A DNA stretch of 64,000 nucleotides from Antedon mediterranea (Eukaryota > Echinodermata > Crinoidea > Comatulida > Antedonidae). This document shows, one piece after another, positions 23,410-37,300 of this stretch (the first letter of the stretch is position 1; every line of letters begins with the position of its first letter). The DNA is taken from the NCBI RefSeq assembly GCF_964355755.1, contig NC_092677.1, positions 501,001-565,000 on the forward strand. The letters run 5' to 3'. The notes beneath the pieces were generated by a model, which worked only from the letters and a program-made list of their open reading frames with translations, ran no database searches and was not told the origin of the DNA. Made by a program: the position numbers and the translations under genes.

Positions 23410-23730
23410 ACACCAATGTAACAAGAAAACATCGAAAAATCAAATAAAACAATAATTTATGAACATTTGAAATAATTCATAATTACACATTGAATTTGTG
23501 TGGAGGAACAAACTCCTTTCTTCTGTGTCATATAAATAGTCCAGTGAAATATAGAAATTCCCGCTCCGATCCATGTTATATAAGTCAGTCTGTACAAACT
23601 GACTTAAAGATGCCCTAGAGCACAGATACCCTAGAGTAGAGATACCGCACAGAAGAGCAGCATATTGCAAACAGAGTCAATAAACTTCTACTCCTCCTCT
23701 GTGGTTCAACTTTACCACCAGACTAAGACA
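23410..23730 (+). mobile_element. Possible solo LTR
   Basis: A TATA-like TGTTATATAAGTCAG near 23574, followed about 100 nt later by GTCAATAAACTTCTACTCC (AATAAA at 23679-23684) and a T/C-rich stretch, resembles the promoter and polyadenylation layout of an LTR retrotransposon repeat. Clear TG...CA ends and target duplications were not found. Confidence 0.3.
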
Positions 23731-25137
23731 AGCAGCATATCAAGTAACCAAGAAATATTTTCCCCAAACAAGTTTAATTACTGTGGTTTTGCTTTTGCTT
23801 AATTTCAGCTCAATTCATTTAAACCTATATTGCAAATTATTAAAAACCTGCTATTACTACTAAGGCCTACAATTTACACATTATATTTGATTAATTCTAC
23901 AAAAATACAGTTATACATTATTAAGAAAAACTCTCTGACTACAAAACTTAAGGTGTGCAATGTGTATTTTGGCTTGAGTAAAAGGCACATAAAGTGATAT
24001 CATTCACGAGTGTTGTACATTAATGTTAATTACATTCATAAATAAGATTAGTTATAATACATATAATCAATAATGACATAATTTAAAATGCGCTAAGAAT
24101 ATGCTTACAGTGTATATATACATGTACATTGCTAAAAGATAGTGGAACATAATATAGTGGGAATTGGATATCTAAAAACTCAGTGAAAGAAAAGGCTTCA
24201 CACAACTATAATAAAGAAACTGAATCGCCAATGAGAATGAAGTGACTATGCACCCACTAGAGCAATATAAGGGAAGAAACTCACCAGTGAAATGAACAAA
24301 TGTGAAGTACAGTAAGGAGTACATGTCTTCACCAAACTAAACTAGGAATATGTTACAAAACAAAACTAGCATGATTAATGCTACCAATAAGATATACATT
24401 AGCCAATACCACATTAAGTGCCATGGTTAGTATTCATTATATATGAACATTCATCAATTGATTAAATATTGCATCGTGATCAATAAGAATCAATAATAAT
24501 CAATAGGAATCAATAATGATCAATAGTAGAAAACTGAAATCACTACAAGATGAGCCACTGTTGAAATAATACAGGTGAAAAGAAAGAAAAATGCTAAAAT
24601 GAGTGTAAATAGCAAAAATGAGTGTAAATAGCTGATTTTGAAAGTGTAAATAGCATCAGCAACCTTACACGTTAATTTAACAGCTACAGCTTAGTAACAT
24701 ACTGAATAATAATAAGCATATGAGGAATGAACTAGTAAAGTTAGGTTTGTGGTACACCATGGGTTTCCAAAAGGTGTACCAATTATTCACACTCACTAGT
24801 AATGTAACATGTGTGAATTAGGAATGTATTATTCATTTGGATTTTGTTCAATTTTACATGGTAACAACATTAAGGTTGCGGATGCATGTGAGTAATGTTA
24901 GTACAAAGCACCTGAAAATAAAAATTAAATAAATAGGGATGAACAAATAAGAATTTGTAATAGCAACAATATATATAAAAGATAATTAATTAAACAACAA
25001 ATAAAATATAAGGATAAATATAATGAATTAGGCAGTGCTACAGAAGCTAAAATGTTTTGACTAGAAAAAACCTATATTAGATATCTTTTCAACTTGGTAG
25101 CAATTGTTTGATACATTTTAATACCTAGGGTATTTTT

Positions 25138-25143
25138 TTTATT
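25138..25143 (-). terminator. Candidate polyadenylation signal of gene D
   Basis: AATAAA on the minus strand about 185 nt past the stop. A nearer one lies at 25284-25279. Confidence 0.35.
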
Positions 25144-25324
25144 TATGTGAACAATAAAACACACTATCCAATTAAAATAACTAATTTATCTATAAAATTA
25201 AGGCATTGATATAAACTTATTAAATTTCAAATTTTTATATTTTTCTAAAATGTTTTTTTCAAATTCTAATATTTCTACTTTATTTAGGAATTTTAAAATG
25301 GTTAAAATGTTTAAAATGATAGTG

Positions 25325-28300
25325 TTAGACGGTTACAGGCATAGAATTAGCATAGTCATCGTCGTCCGGCCTATCATTATAGTCCTCGCTGCCGTAAGAT
25401 GGTCTGCTATAAGCCCGATCATCAGAGGCATCATAAGGATGATATGCATCCTGCTGTAAAGAACAATTTGTCATGCATGAGTGGCTACATTATGATGAAT
25501 ATTAATGTTATATAATGAATATTCATGAGGTCTATTATATATGTAATCATTGATGTAAATTTTTATAGGTTCATTACCATGCATATTTCAATCAGACAAC
25601 ATTTTAATTCATTATATATTTATGAGTTTCATTAAAATGAACATTCATTCAACATGCTTTATTATTAGATGAACTTGCTCTAACCTGAAAAAGATTTTTT
25701 TGCAAATAAAAATATTATTTGCAGTAATTTTAAACAACTTAATTAATTTTCAAGTAAATTGCAAAACTTGGCTATACAAATGAAAATTTCATTTATTATA
25801 CAAAGCAAAAACAAAACAATTATTTTACAAAAAGAGATGTTAAGAAATATGAAAGCTTTTTGTTATTGTAATAAAAAACCAAAACCATGAAAAAAATAAA
25901 ATCATCAATATACCATAAATTGATCCCACAATGCACCAGTCATTGTCATAGCAACACTACATATTGCAGTTCATGTGCCGTTTTGTTTTAAAATGTGTTA
26001 CATAACTCAGAACAAATTCAAAACAATACTTTTATATGCTGGCAGTCTCTAATATCTATCAGTCTAACCTATAGTAATACACAGGACGGATATCAAGAGA
26101 TTGGTTGGAATGCATAAGTGCCATCCCAAAAAATATCACCATGGAAACAATAGCCAAGCTCAAGATCATTACTTTTCTATCTACCTTTTTTGAAAAAATA
26201 TTAGTAGATTCTTGAAAAAAACTTGAAAATAATAAAAGAACGAAAAGTTACTCTAGTGCAACATTATTGCCGATTATTAAAAGAGAAGACTTCCAAAAAC
26301 CTAAAAATGTGATTATTTAAATACCTAAATTTTCCCAAACTTAGAAGTGGATTCAAACATAACTTAAGAGCAGTGGAAACAAATTAAAAAAACAAAAAGT
26401 ATGTAATATTATTACAAATTACATGTTTACGAATGTACGATGGACGTCCACTGTTGTGTGTTTTATCTGCAGGTCTACGGTAATTCATTCCATAAGGTTT
26501 AACATTAATATAATTTACCTGGTTGCTCTACAAAAATAAACAGTTTTAAACAATATATCAAGACAAAACAGAATTTTATTAGGTTGATTTGGTTCAAAAC
26601 ATGAATAAAATGACACACAAAAATGGAACAATAAGAACAAGACTGAACCAGAATAACCAAAGAAAGTTTTAAAAAATAAAAATGTATTTCCATTTGGGTT
26701 CTTAGAAATGGGATCTAAAGTTCAACTCGACACTAAAACATATTCAATAAGACATCTTAAAATAACATAGCGACAGTATTGCCTGAATCAATAGTAGAAA
26801 GGCTTTTGAAAATCAACCTCTGCATAGTAATCACTGTATTATGGGCATATATAGTTTAAGCATAATGTTGCTTCCAGGCTATAATGTGGATATTTCCTAA
26901 CCATAGACTTGATCCTGCTACCCAATGACTACCTTTATTATTTTTAGAAAGCAAATGAAATAGGTGAACATAAAGCTGCTAGGCCATAGAATGAAACCGC
27001 CACAACATATGTTGGATGTTGACATTAGGTAGGTGAACACAAAGCTGCTAGGACGACGTAACAGAAGAGTACATGATTCAGAAATCAAAGCAAGAATATT
27101 CACTCAAACAATACAAAGGAAATTGAAAGGTAAGTTTGCATAGAATTTTTCTCAAAATCTGAGAGAAAGATTGAATGGAATCATGGAATGGAATCCTAAA
27201 ATGCGATATAATCATGGAATGACCTACCTCAGCATCAGCTGTGGTGGACGGCTTGTCGGAATCAAGAAGCTGAAATGCCATAAAAACAAGTGAAAACACC
27301 ATGACAACACACTATGCTAGTAAAGACAATGAATACTGTCCTCAACATTATGGAGTAACAGATTTGTAGAAACAACACCGCTACCAACGAGGAAAACAAA
27401 GTGTACACTTAATGAAAATAACCAGACACCAACACAGTTGTACACAAGTAGTGTGGGTGAATATTGAATTATTAAGGATAATATTGTAGATTATCTATTC
27501 CAACCATTAACTAGATAGCAAATAACATAGGCCAACATAATGCGGTTAGGTATAACATGAAAAACAAAGCTTTTTCTTTTGGGTGTTGATACAATATAGG
27601 CTAAGCTGGACGGTAGGAAAACTAAGCTATTCCTTATTGGGTGTTGAGATAGGGTAGGTCAAGCTGAGGTCAAGCTGTTAGGTGTAACAGGAAAAACTAA
27701 GCTTGTCCTTATTAAATGGGTGTACTGTTGACAAGGGACAGGCCAACATAACCCTGTATAAAAAACTAAGCTATTTCTTACACCATGTGGTTTAAAATGT
27801 CCTGTACATGAACATCTATTGAGATATACACAGTATACAAAGGGCCTGTACATAAAACAAGACTGATAATTATGAATAAAAATAGTTTGTACGCAGCATG
27901 TAATGATACAATTACAATTAATGGGCGTAGCAACAATGTCAGCTTCAAATTGACGGGCTATAATGCTCTGTCATCACTGCTGGTGAAAATGTGGCATGAT
28001 GACATCACAAAATGATCAATGTTATTACAACTATAAGGAAATAACAATGATGTCACTATGGCACACAAGACAAACAACTCAATGTCATTGTTGTTCTTTT
28101 GTATATGATTAGGCGTTACACATTACTAAATGACATGAGACTTGAATGTGAGCTTAATGTTACACAGCACATCAAAATATATATCAGACATAAACAGCTA
28201 CCTTCGCTGCCTCCTTTGTGCCGTTACTTGGTGGCGCTGTCTTCTTCCCTTGGTTTACACGATTTGGATCTTTTGTGTCCCACGTAACGTCCATATAAGC

Positions 28301-31300
28301 TGAATCAGCAGATCTGAAAGAGTCAAGGATATTCATTGTTGAATTTTTTAATTGTTATTTTTTAATACAAAAACTTTCAGTTTCTCTGTAATTTGGTATT
28401 TAAAAAAATATTTCTCGAAAAGACTACTCATTTTATTTATTTTAGTTTTACTTTCATTAATTCATTTTAATATGAAACAGTCCCAAGTATAAAATCATTA
28501 TAAAAGAAAAACAAAATTTAAATTTGCATATTTCAGGCAATGAATATATTGTGTAAGAACATACTCATCTACTATATAAAATTGATTTTTAATTTAAAAT
28601 GTTATATTTTCTTATTGTAATGTCAGCAGTAGCAACGTTTATATATTAATTTTAACATTCAATAAAGAATATATTAGGACAAATGCAATCAGAATACAAG
28701 GCCCATAATTATGTGGTATTAGACTTACTTTGAAGGTCCATCATCCCCTGAAAAGTAAAAAAAAAACACATTAAAATAAAATTTTATAAATGTTAGCTAT
28801 ACATCCACATGCGATTCACAGTACTGTATCTACAAATACAATAGTACTTCCAATTAGGCAAATTCTATGATACAGCATCACATGAAATGTTATGCAAGAA
28901 GAGCCCATGATACAGGAGTCACATGTGATAAATATGTGATGCTAATTTCAATGTGATGCTGGACAACAATCTATAGAAACATGGCTCATATGTTTCTATA
29001 CAATTTTCACCATATTTATTATTAAGTCATTCTCTATTTAGACGAAACCAAAAACAAGACTTACTGGATTTTAAAACAATTATGATTACGACTGCTAAAA
29101 TAATAAGCATGACAAGTATCCCAACAACAATACCAGCAATGGCTCCAGTTCCTATACCACCTTCACCAGTACTAGGCTCTGTATATAATATCAATCATTT
29201 TAACAGTTAATAGTGCAGTACATTTAGAGCAGTATAGTAATACAACTCTAAAACAAATTTACATTTAATAGTAAAAATTTAATAATTACCTTTATCAGTA
29301 ACTAAAACATTTATACTGACACTAGATGGTTCTGGTGCTCCTGCCGTACCAATGCAAACAACCTCATGTCCATTTTTTTCAGCTGTAAATATCAGAGTAC
29401 TTTCTGACATTTTATCTCCATCCAACGTCCATTCATACTCAAATCCCTCGTCTGAGTCCCCACACTGACAACGTAAAGATACCTCATCACCAACCTCAAC
29501 ATTCATGTTACCATCCACTTTTTTACCGTCATTCACAATAGATAAAGAACCACATGAATCTGTTGAGATAAAACAGATGTATTACTATTACTATTTGTAC
29601 AACTTCATAAATCATTTATGAATCCATAATAATATTAATGATATTATTGTAAAGACCAGGTAATAAACTATTTATTATTTTCAGATATTTACTATAATTT
29701 GCCAAAATGATAAAATATGTAAAATGTTATATAATGCTCTGTAAGAATGTTATTAAGTCCATCATGTGACCATCGTAGCAGATATTGACTGGAAACTTGT
29801 AATTGTCAGTATCAATAAATACAATTTCTAATTTGTGTGTATCTAGCCTAATTCTTGAATGGGGAAAGTTGAGTAAGTATTTTTCATAATAATAATTTTA
29901 ACCAATCCCATAGTCAAGCTTTACCGTAATTATTTCAAGTTCTAAAAAAATTACTTTCAAATACAGTATAATTTTTCCCAGGAATTCCCATTGCTGTTTG
30001 GTTAAACAAACCACCATTGATTGTTGTTTACCAGATGAATCAAACCTTTAATCACGACATGCAGTCGTCATCCAATTCTTAGTTTGAACTAAAGTCTACA
30101 AACAATAACTCATACAAAACCTAATGCAAACCAAACAATTCTGAACATCTTTCAGCAGAATTTCAATTTATAAACTTATTTCCTTATTAATAATTATTTG
30201 AATATAATAAACAACTCTAGTACATAAAGTTTAAAGCAACAGGATATCTTATAAATAACATTGAGTAAGTGCATTGAGGCGTACATTTAGTGGTGGTGCA
30301 TTCTCTGTTTTGGTTATTGTACTGTATAAGGTATAAATACTAGATATATATGGTTCACTTGGCATGTTAAAGAGTATACACACACACACAAGAGTACTAC
30401 AAGTATACGTATCATTACAAGCTATAATAAAATGGCTCAAATTGCAAACAAAAATCACAGACTTTAGGTTGAAAGTTGAGTACACTGACTTCACATTATA
30501 ATAGGTTTTCATTGTAAGGTACACTAGTGGTGGTAATGTGCTATAGTGATAAGAGTGCATACAGTGAAAGAAAACCCCTTTATACACTAGTACAGGCTAT
30601 AAACAAAATGTGAGGAGCTCTGTCTACACTATCAAACTTAATGTGACAACAAAATGTGATGTGCCCATATATGGACATAATGATCTCATATCACTACCAT
30701 ATTTGGGCATATTATCACTACCATATTTGGGCACATCACACTTTTTTTTGTCAAACTAGTTTCATAGTGTAGACAGAGCTTTACACACACTCAACATCAA
30801 AACAAAGGTAAACATCCAAGTTTAACACAATGTGCAGCACACATCAAACACTGATTGAATGAATATTATAATAGTAGTAAACATCTGTACTCTCTACTGT
30901 AAATAACATAATTATGTGGCAGACTCATGATCATTATACAGGTGGTGTACTGTAAATAACATAATTATGTGGCAGCCTCATGATCATTATACAGGTGTAC
31001 TACTGTAAATATTATGATTGTAAATTAATGGTAAAAACAGAAGGTTTTGCTCAATAAACAGGTGGATTACCATGCACATTAGTTTAAAGTTATATATTTC
31101 TTTTTTATATTTTATAACATAAGACAGGCAAAGGTATGTAGTATGGATATTAAAATAGTTCACAGCAAACACATCAATTAATTCATGTTACTAGCTAATT
31201 GCATGTAAAATACATTCAGCCAACATGAATGCACATTACATTGTAAACATGCATCATGTTATGAAGATTATAGCAAACATGCATGTCAAAGGGCATTTTA

Positions 31301-34300
31301 AAACAAACATGCTTACTGTACATACTAGGCATGCATGCAATTTATGAATATTTTGAAGCATTATTTTAAAGAACACCATAAAAGTATACGGTATATTATA
31401 TTAAGCATGTAAAGTTAGGCAAGCATAGGCTAGGACTTATTTTACAGTATTATATTGCAGATTAGATAAGCATACATAGGCTAGGACTTATGTTATGTGT
31501 CATAGCATATGTACTGTAAGTAAAAGGTACTGTAGGACTTATTTTACAGTATTATATTGCAGATTAGATAAGCATATATAGGCTACAGTAGGACTTAGGT
31601 ACTGTAAGTAAAAGGTAGGACTTATTTTACTGTAGGTTAGACAACAAGAAGCATAATGGTAACATTTTAAAATTTATTTTATGTATATTTCGTCTTTTTT
31701 TATTAAAAAGTAGTAAACATCTATGGCAGTATATAAGGTTTAATAATTTAAATTAAAATAATTACTGTATTATTAAAAAAATAATTTTACACATCACAAT
31801 GTTCAACAAATAGGTGAGCAAAGTTAATATATTGTCATTTATAAATAAAAACATTTAAGACACAGGCAAACAAACATCATGCAGTATTTCTTACATTTTC
31901 TTGCAAAAACAAGAAAATCTAAGAACAAATAAATGAAAAGAAAAAAGCTGTTCAATGCAAAAAGTACCGTACACGACAAATTTGAGGTAGCAACATTTTG
32001 AGCTACTCCAACAAGCTAGAAATTTAAAATAAATGTTGTGTGCCAAATAATAAAAGTATCGCAAAATTATTAATGTAAATGAATACTTTGAGGACATTTG
32101 CTGAATAATTACCAATTTAGTTGGATTTGAAAATTTAGGTAAATTAATTGGTTTACCTGGTTGTGTTGTGAACGCATTTGTAGTGATCAGGGTTGTGGTC
32201 CGGGCTGCAAAAACAAATTGAACAGCTCTTGGCTATGGTTCTAGTTCAAAGGGCAAGGTTTAAGGGTCAATTGTCCATGGTCATTTAATGTTAATACATT
32301 TTTAAATTTTAACCAAATTAAAAAAAATTCTTGAAAATCTGGGATAACAAACTAAAAAAAAAACAAAACTAGGGATATAGACAAAAAATATCCTTAAAAA
32401 AGAAACCAGGGAAAGATTAATCCTAACTAAAAACAAATAAAATAGTTATGAAATGTACAACCAAAGTTATAAGAGTTAAATCAGTACATCTCACCAACAA
32501 ACAGTCATGCAACAAACTAATAGTCTAAATTAGATGAATGCAAAATGTTGTAGCCTGTGAAAACAACGTCTAAAAAAGTTACAATCTAATGACACAATGT
32601 TATAGCCTGTGAATACAATGTCTAAAAAAGTTACAATGACAACAGGTATAATTTTAGGCAATTGGGTCAACATGTTATAATATATTTAGCTGATTCAAAG
32701 CCTCATTGATCTAATCAATATAGTACAGTAGTTAACTATTAAAGTAAATAACTTAATCTAGACTATAAAATTCATTCAAAATCAACGAATAACCTAGTAC
32801 AGTGTGTAAACTTTCAAAATGTCCTGGACTTGAAATAATCTGAAGTCTTTTGGTCAGACATGAATTGTCTTAATGGATTTTTCCAGAGTAATGATTCTCG
32901 GTGCAGTTCAATGAAATACTTTATTATTGAAATTGTATGTAAATCTATACTTTAAAAAAAATAGTTCAGTGCGTTCATTCTATTTAATATTGCATTCCCT
33001 ACCTAAATTGATACTAATTCTAAATATTGTTCAGGTTACTACAGGTGATATTTATGTCATTGTTTCAATTTATAATCTTTTAGTTGGATTGACAAGTGAA
33101 ACAAGATGCTGATAAATATTATAGTTCAATTGAACTGTATCTCTAGGACTGTAGTCTGAGGGAATAGTTGAATTGAACTGTAGCTCTAGGACTGAAGTCC
33201 GAGAGAATAGTTGAATTGTGTTTGTTAAAGTGCGAATTTAAATGACACCACTTGCTGCATAGCCCCCATCTTTAAGTTGCAAAGTAGCAAGCTAATTTCC
33301 CTGTTAAGCCAATTCTGACCAATCATTGTCTTATGTAGGACAACCTGAGCATTCAACTTACCTACAACAGTGACTTGTACTGAACTCTGTCTTGCTCCCA
33401 CCTCATTACTTGCATTCAACGTCACAGTATACACATCACCAATGGTGTTTGAAGCAACAAATGTGAATGTTTCTGGGTCGCTATCAATGTCAGTTGCTCC
33501 TTGTGATGACCAATCATAGTTAGCAGCAGGTCTGGCCTCTACATCAAAGCTTATCACAACATTTTCTCCTCGGGAAACTTCAATGTCTTCTAGTGCTGTA
33601 ATTTCAGGAGCGACTAAAAAATCATAAAGAGTTGTATTTAATTTAATATTTATTTATAGAAGAGTTGCTTTTCCCTTTGAAATATCTAGGCTTTTAAGAT
33701 AGATGGTTTATGTAGTTTTAAAAATCGATCTGTGAAAGTAAACTATTCCAATTCAAGTATAAGGTAATAATGTCATAATACATAACTTGGCTAGCATTAC
33801 CCATCTCAGTAATAATAGTATTGCATGCAAGCAAATATAATAATAGTTAAAAGGGGACGTACTGTACTTAAGATTTCTCATATTTGGTTAAGATTTATTT
33901 TATTGATTAAACATGCTCTAATACTTACAATACACATCTAGAACCTGACCAGCAGTGGCTTTTGTTCCAGCATCGTTTTCTACCTCACACATATAACTTC
34001 CCTGATCGTTCCGATCCGTGGTGAACGTGTAAGTAGACGATCCTCCTTGCTCTAACACTGATCCATCCTTCTTAAATGTGAACATGCCGTCCGGTTTGGC
34101 AACGACATCACATGACAATGTTACTGGATCACCCTCCTTCACAGGTGTAGTAAAACTTAATACAGGCTCCTCTAAATCTAAGTCAAGAAAAAATGTTTGT
34201 AATATATTGAGCAAAAAAAACTCCCCAAGACAGCAATATTTATAGACAATGTTTCTAAAAATATAAACATTTATAGTTTTTTGGAATTAGTGTACAGTAT

Positions 34301-37300
34301 GCTAAGAAAGAGACATATAATTATATATATATTATTATATTAAGATGCAATAATAAGATATCCATTATTATTTTAATATTCTGAATTCCATAATTGGTAA
34401 TACAATCTACGCTCGCGCTAACCGCTCGCCAATTCGCCAATGGCGACTGGAGTCTCCATTTGGCGAAAATAATTATTGCTTTGTTCGCCAAATTGCCAAG
34501 CCTAGGCCTAGCCTGGTCGGCGTGACTTCTTATGGGAGCGAGAATTCGCCACACTTCGGTACTTTCTGACTCGGGTACACTTTTTACCACCACAGCATTT
34601 TATGTGACGACGACGTCACGATCGCTGTGTTCATTTTTTAAGTTCTGTTTAAACATGCGCAGAGCGTGCCTCGATGACGTTTTAATGACACACAGTTGTT
34701 AATGTGATTGGTTCGTGGCCGGCCGTCGTCGACGTGATGATGAGCGAATAAAAGGGGAAGTCCCTATTCTTCGACGTAGAAAATGAACTTCGAGAAGAAA
34801 ATGTAAACAGAAACATGTGGACGAATACTTCCGTAAACGAGGCTGTTCTGTTATTTAAAAAGGGGAATTTTAAATTTAACAAAGTAATTACCTCAATAGT
34901 ATAACGTTAACATGTTTAATTTTATTTCCCTTTCGATTATTCTAACCGAAAGTTGCGCTTTAAATTGAATAGTTAAGAAACAGCGTATACTGCAACGGCA
35001 ACCCTGGCCAAAGCGCGTTTTGGCCGCCTACATAGAATGGGTTACGGCCGCTGCATAGCAATTTCAAAGCTTCTTAAATTTCTGCGGTACATTTCTTGTT
35101 TTATATATAAATAGATTGATAAGTATTCCACTTATTAAATAATTTAATAAATCGGTAAAATTGACGTTTCGAAGCAAATATTCCATGATGAGAGGCGACC
35201 TTTTTCGACATGCCTCGTGTGCGACGAAGACTAGTTCAGAAAATGGAACAGTCCACTGCGGGGGTTATCCAATCATTAATTAACGCGCTAAATACATGCA
35301 TACCATGCACATTTCCTGGGCGACGGTAATTTAGTAATAAGCGGAGAACTGAATCCCCCCTAAGGAAAATGGTAAACACTGATATTTATGGTAGGGATTA
35401 TTTTTTTTAGGGGTTGGTCTTGTTGGCCTCTTCGCACGAGGTCCACGCAAAGTCAAATAAAACGATGTGTTTTATCAAACAGAAATATAAATTAGCTTCA
35501 ATTCAATACTAAATTAGCCAGATTTTGATAATGAGAAAGACTCAAAAATTGACTTTTGAGGCGGATGTACATAATAATAATAACCGATTTACATATCAAA
35601 ATAAAGAGTATTTAAAGCCTGATAACATGCAACAAAAATTACTCCATCACCTATTATGGACCTCGTGCGATCGGGTGAATATATAAAAATAATCCCTTAA
35701 ACAAGTTCTTTCCAGGCATATAATTTTTATTCTCATGGGTACATAAGAAATAGTATATTTTTAACTTCAAAGACACGTCACTTTTTGAAATTTCACGAAC
35801 GTGTTAAAATCGCGGTAACGAAAATCAGGTTCATTGGGATACCTAATAATAATATAAATGTAAAAGAAATAAAATTAAGATGAACTTACATATAACATTC
35901 AGAGTAACTACAGCAGTGTCAATTGGAGGATTATCCGAATTATCAACCTCACATTCATAATCACCACTGTAACTACGTAAAGTGTTAGCAATCACAAGAA
36001 GTCTGTCATCATTTGGATCAAGAGTAAAGATAGTACTGTAGGCAGGCTGCACTGTTTTAGATAAACCCACAATAGTTGTTGCTATAGGTTCAGATGCCCC
36101 ATTAGTGACATTACTCCATCTTATAATAATAGCGCTACCACTCATAGGATCGTATTTACATATCATTCTCGTTTCAGAGCCTTCAACCACATCCCCCAAG
36201 CTGTCAATAGTTACAGTCACACCAGTACATGTACTGAATAAAACTAGGAGAAAATTATTAATTATTTAATTTATTAAATTTATATTAAAATGGTGAGCAT
36301 ACAGTAATGTATCATTACATAAAGATCAAACGTGTCACCATCTAAATCAATCAAAGATTCTGGTATTAAAGTGGGCAGTTCTTCTCTTGTCATTTTTTTT
36401 ATGGAAACTGGCGCAACAAAAGATTTCCTTAATATTATTAAATACTGTAAATATTCTGACAAAAGTTGTTGATATTGTCATCAACACTTCCAAATTGGAC
36501 ATGAATTGGGATAGACTAAAACAATTAAGATTTTTAGAATACACAGTAGGGTTGGTAAGCAATTTCAAATTATCTAACTAAAAAATTAATTAAAAACTAG
36601 ATTTGAACTCGTCACTACGGACGAGTTAGGTTATCCGCAGCCCAAAAGCCACGTGCACGTCACACGTTAGAATATTACGCACAGAAAAACGATTATGCTA
36701 TTGAAGAAAATGTTAGTGCGCTCTCTATTTTGCGTCACGTCAAAGTATATACAGTATACACTATATACTGTATAAGTACTACATACAGTTCAGAATAGGT
36801 GAAAATAAGTGACCAAAGTTAATGACACTTTTGACCATGATGACGTCATCACAATTTTAAAAATGGTAAATCATGTGAAAGATAATTGATTGACCTAGAC
36901 AATATAAAGAAATGGTGGAAAATGGAATACGGATAAGTACTGTAGATGCGCTCTATTAAATGTGATGCGCTATGACGAAAGAGACAAAAATCCTATATTT
37001 TATATTTGAGTGGCCATACGATGACGTCACAATGTCCGGTTAGCCATATTGATTCATGATTCGATATCTACAACTTATCACCTTCCAGAATCTGTAATTT
37101 CAAAAAAGTTCACCACGTAGTTTAGAATCTCTGACAGTTTAAAAAAAGGCATACTTTTCACGAAATTTTGAACTTTTTCATCAAAAACGCTCGCAAATTT
37201 TTTAATTCTATGTGCTCGTATGACGTGATTTTAAGTCGAAATTGTTTGAAAGTTGGTAAATTTACTAAAAAAGACAGGAAAAACAAAAATCAAGCAAAAA

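Larger units (their letters stand above)
21019..25324. other. Spacer between tail-to-tail genes C and D
   Basis: No gene recognised. An AATAAA overlaps the gene C stop (21017-21022). The spacer holds two MITE family 1 copies, a 24-bp duplication at 21800-21855 (AGTACGGTATAAGCCCAGTA), the ATTCATTAAA cluster, a possible solo LTR and short AATCAATA repeats near 24475-24530. Confidence 0.55.

Noticed and set aside
30249-30587. 112-codon minus-strand frame in a gene D intron
   Set aside because: Low-complexity composition, no Ig pattern, no phase-compatible splice sites.
36745-36790. Palindromic GTATATACAGTATACAC stretch
   Set aside because: Short AT-type self-complementary sequence, common in AT-rich DNA; no element ends around it.
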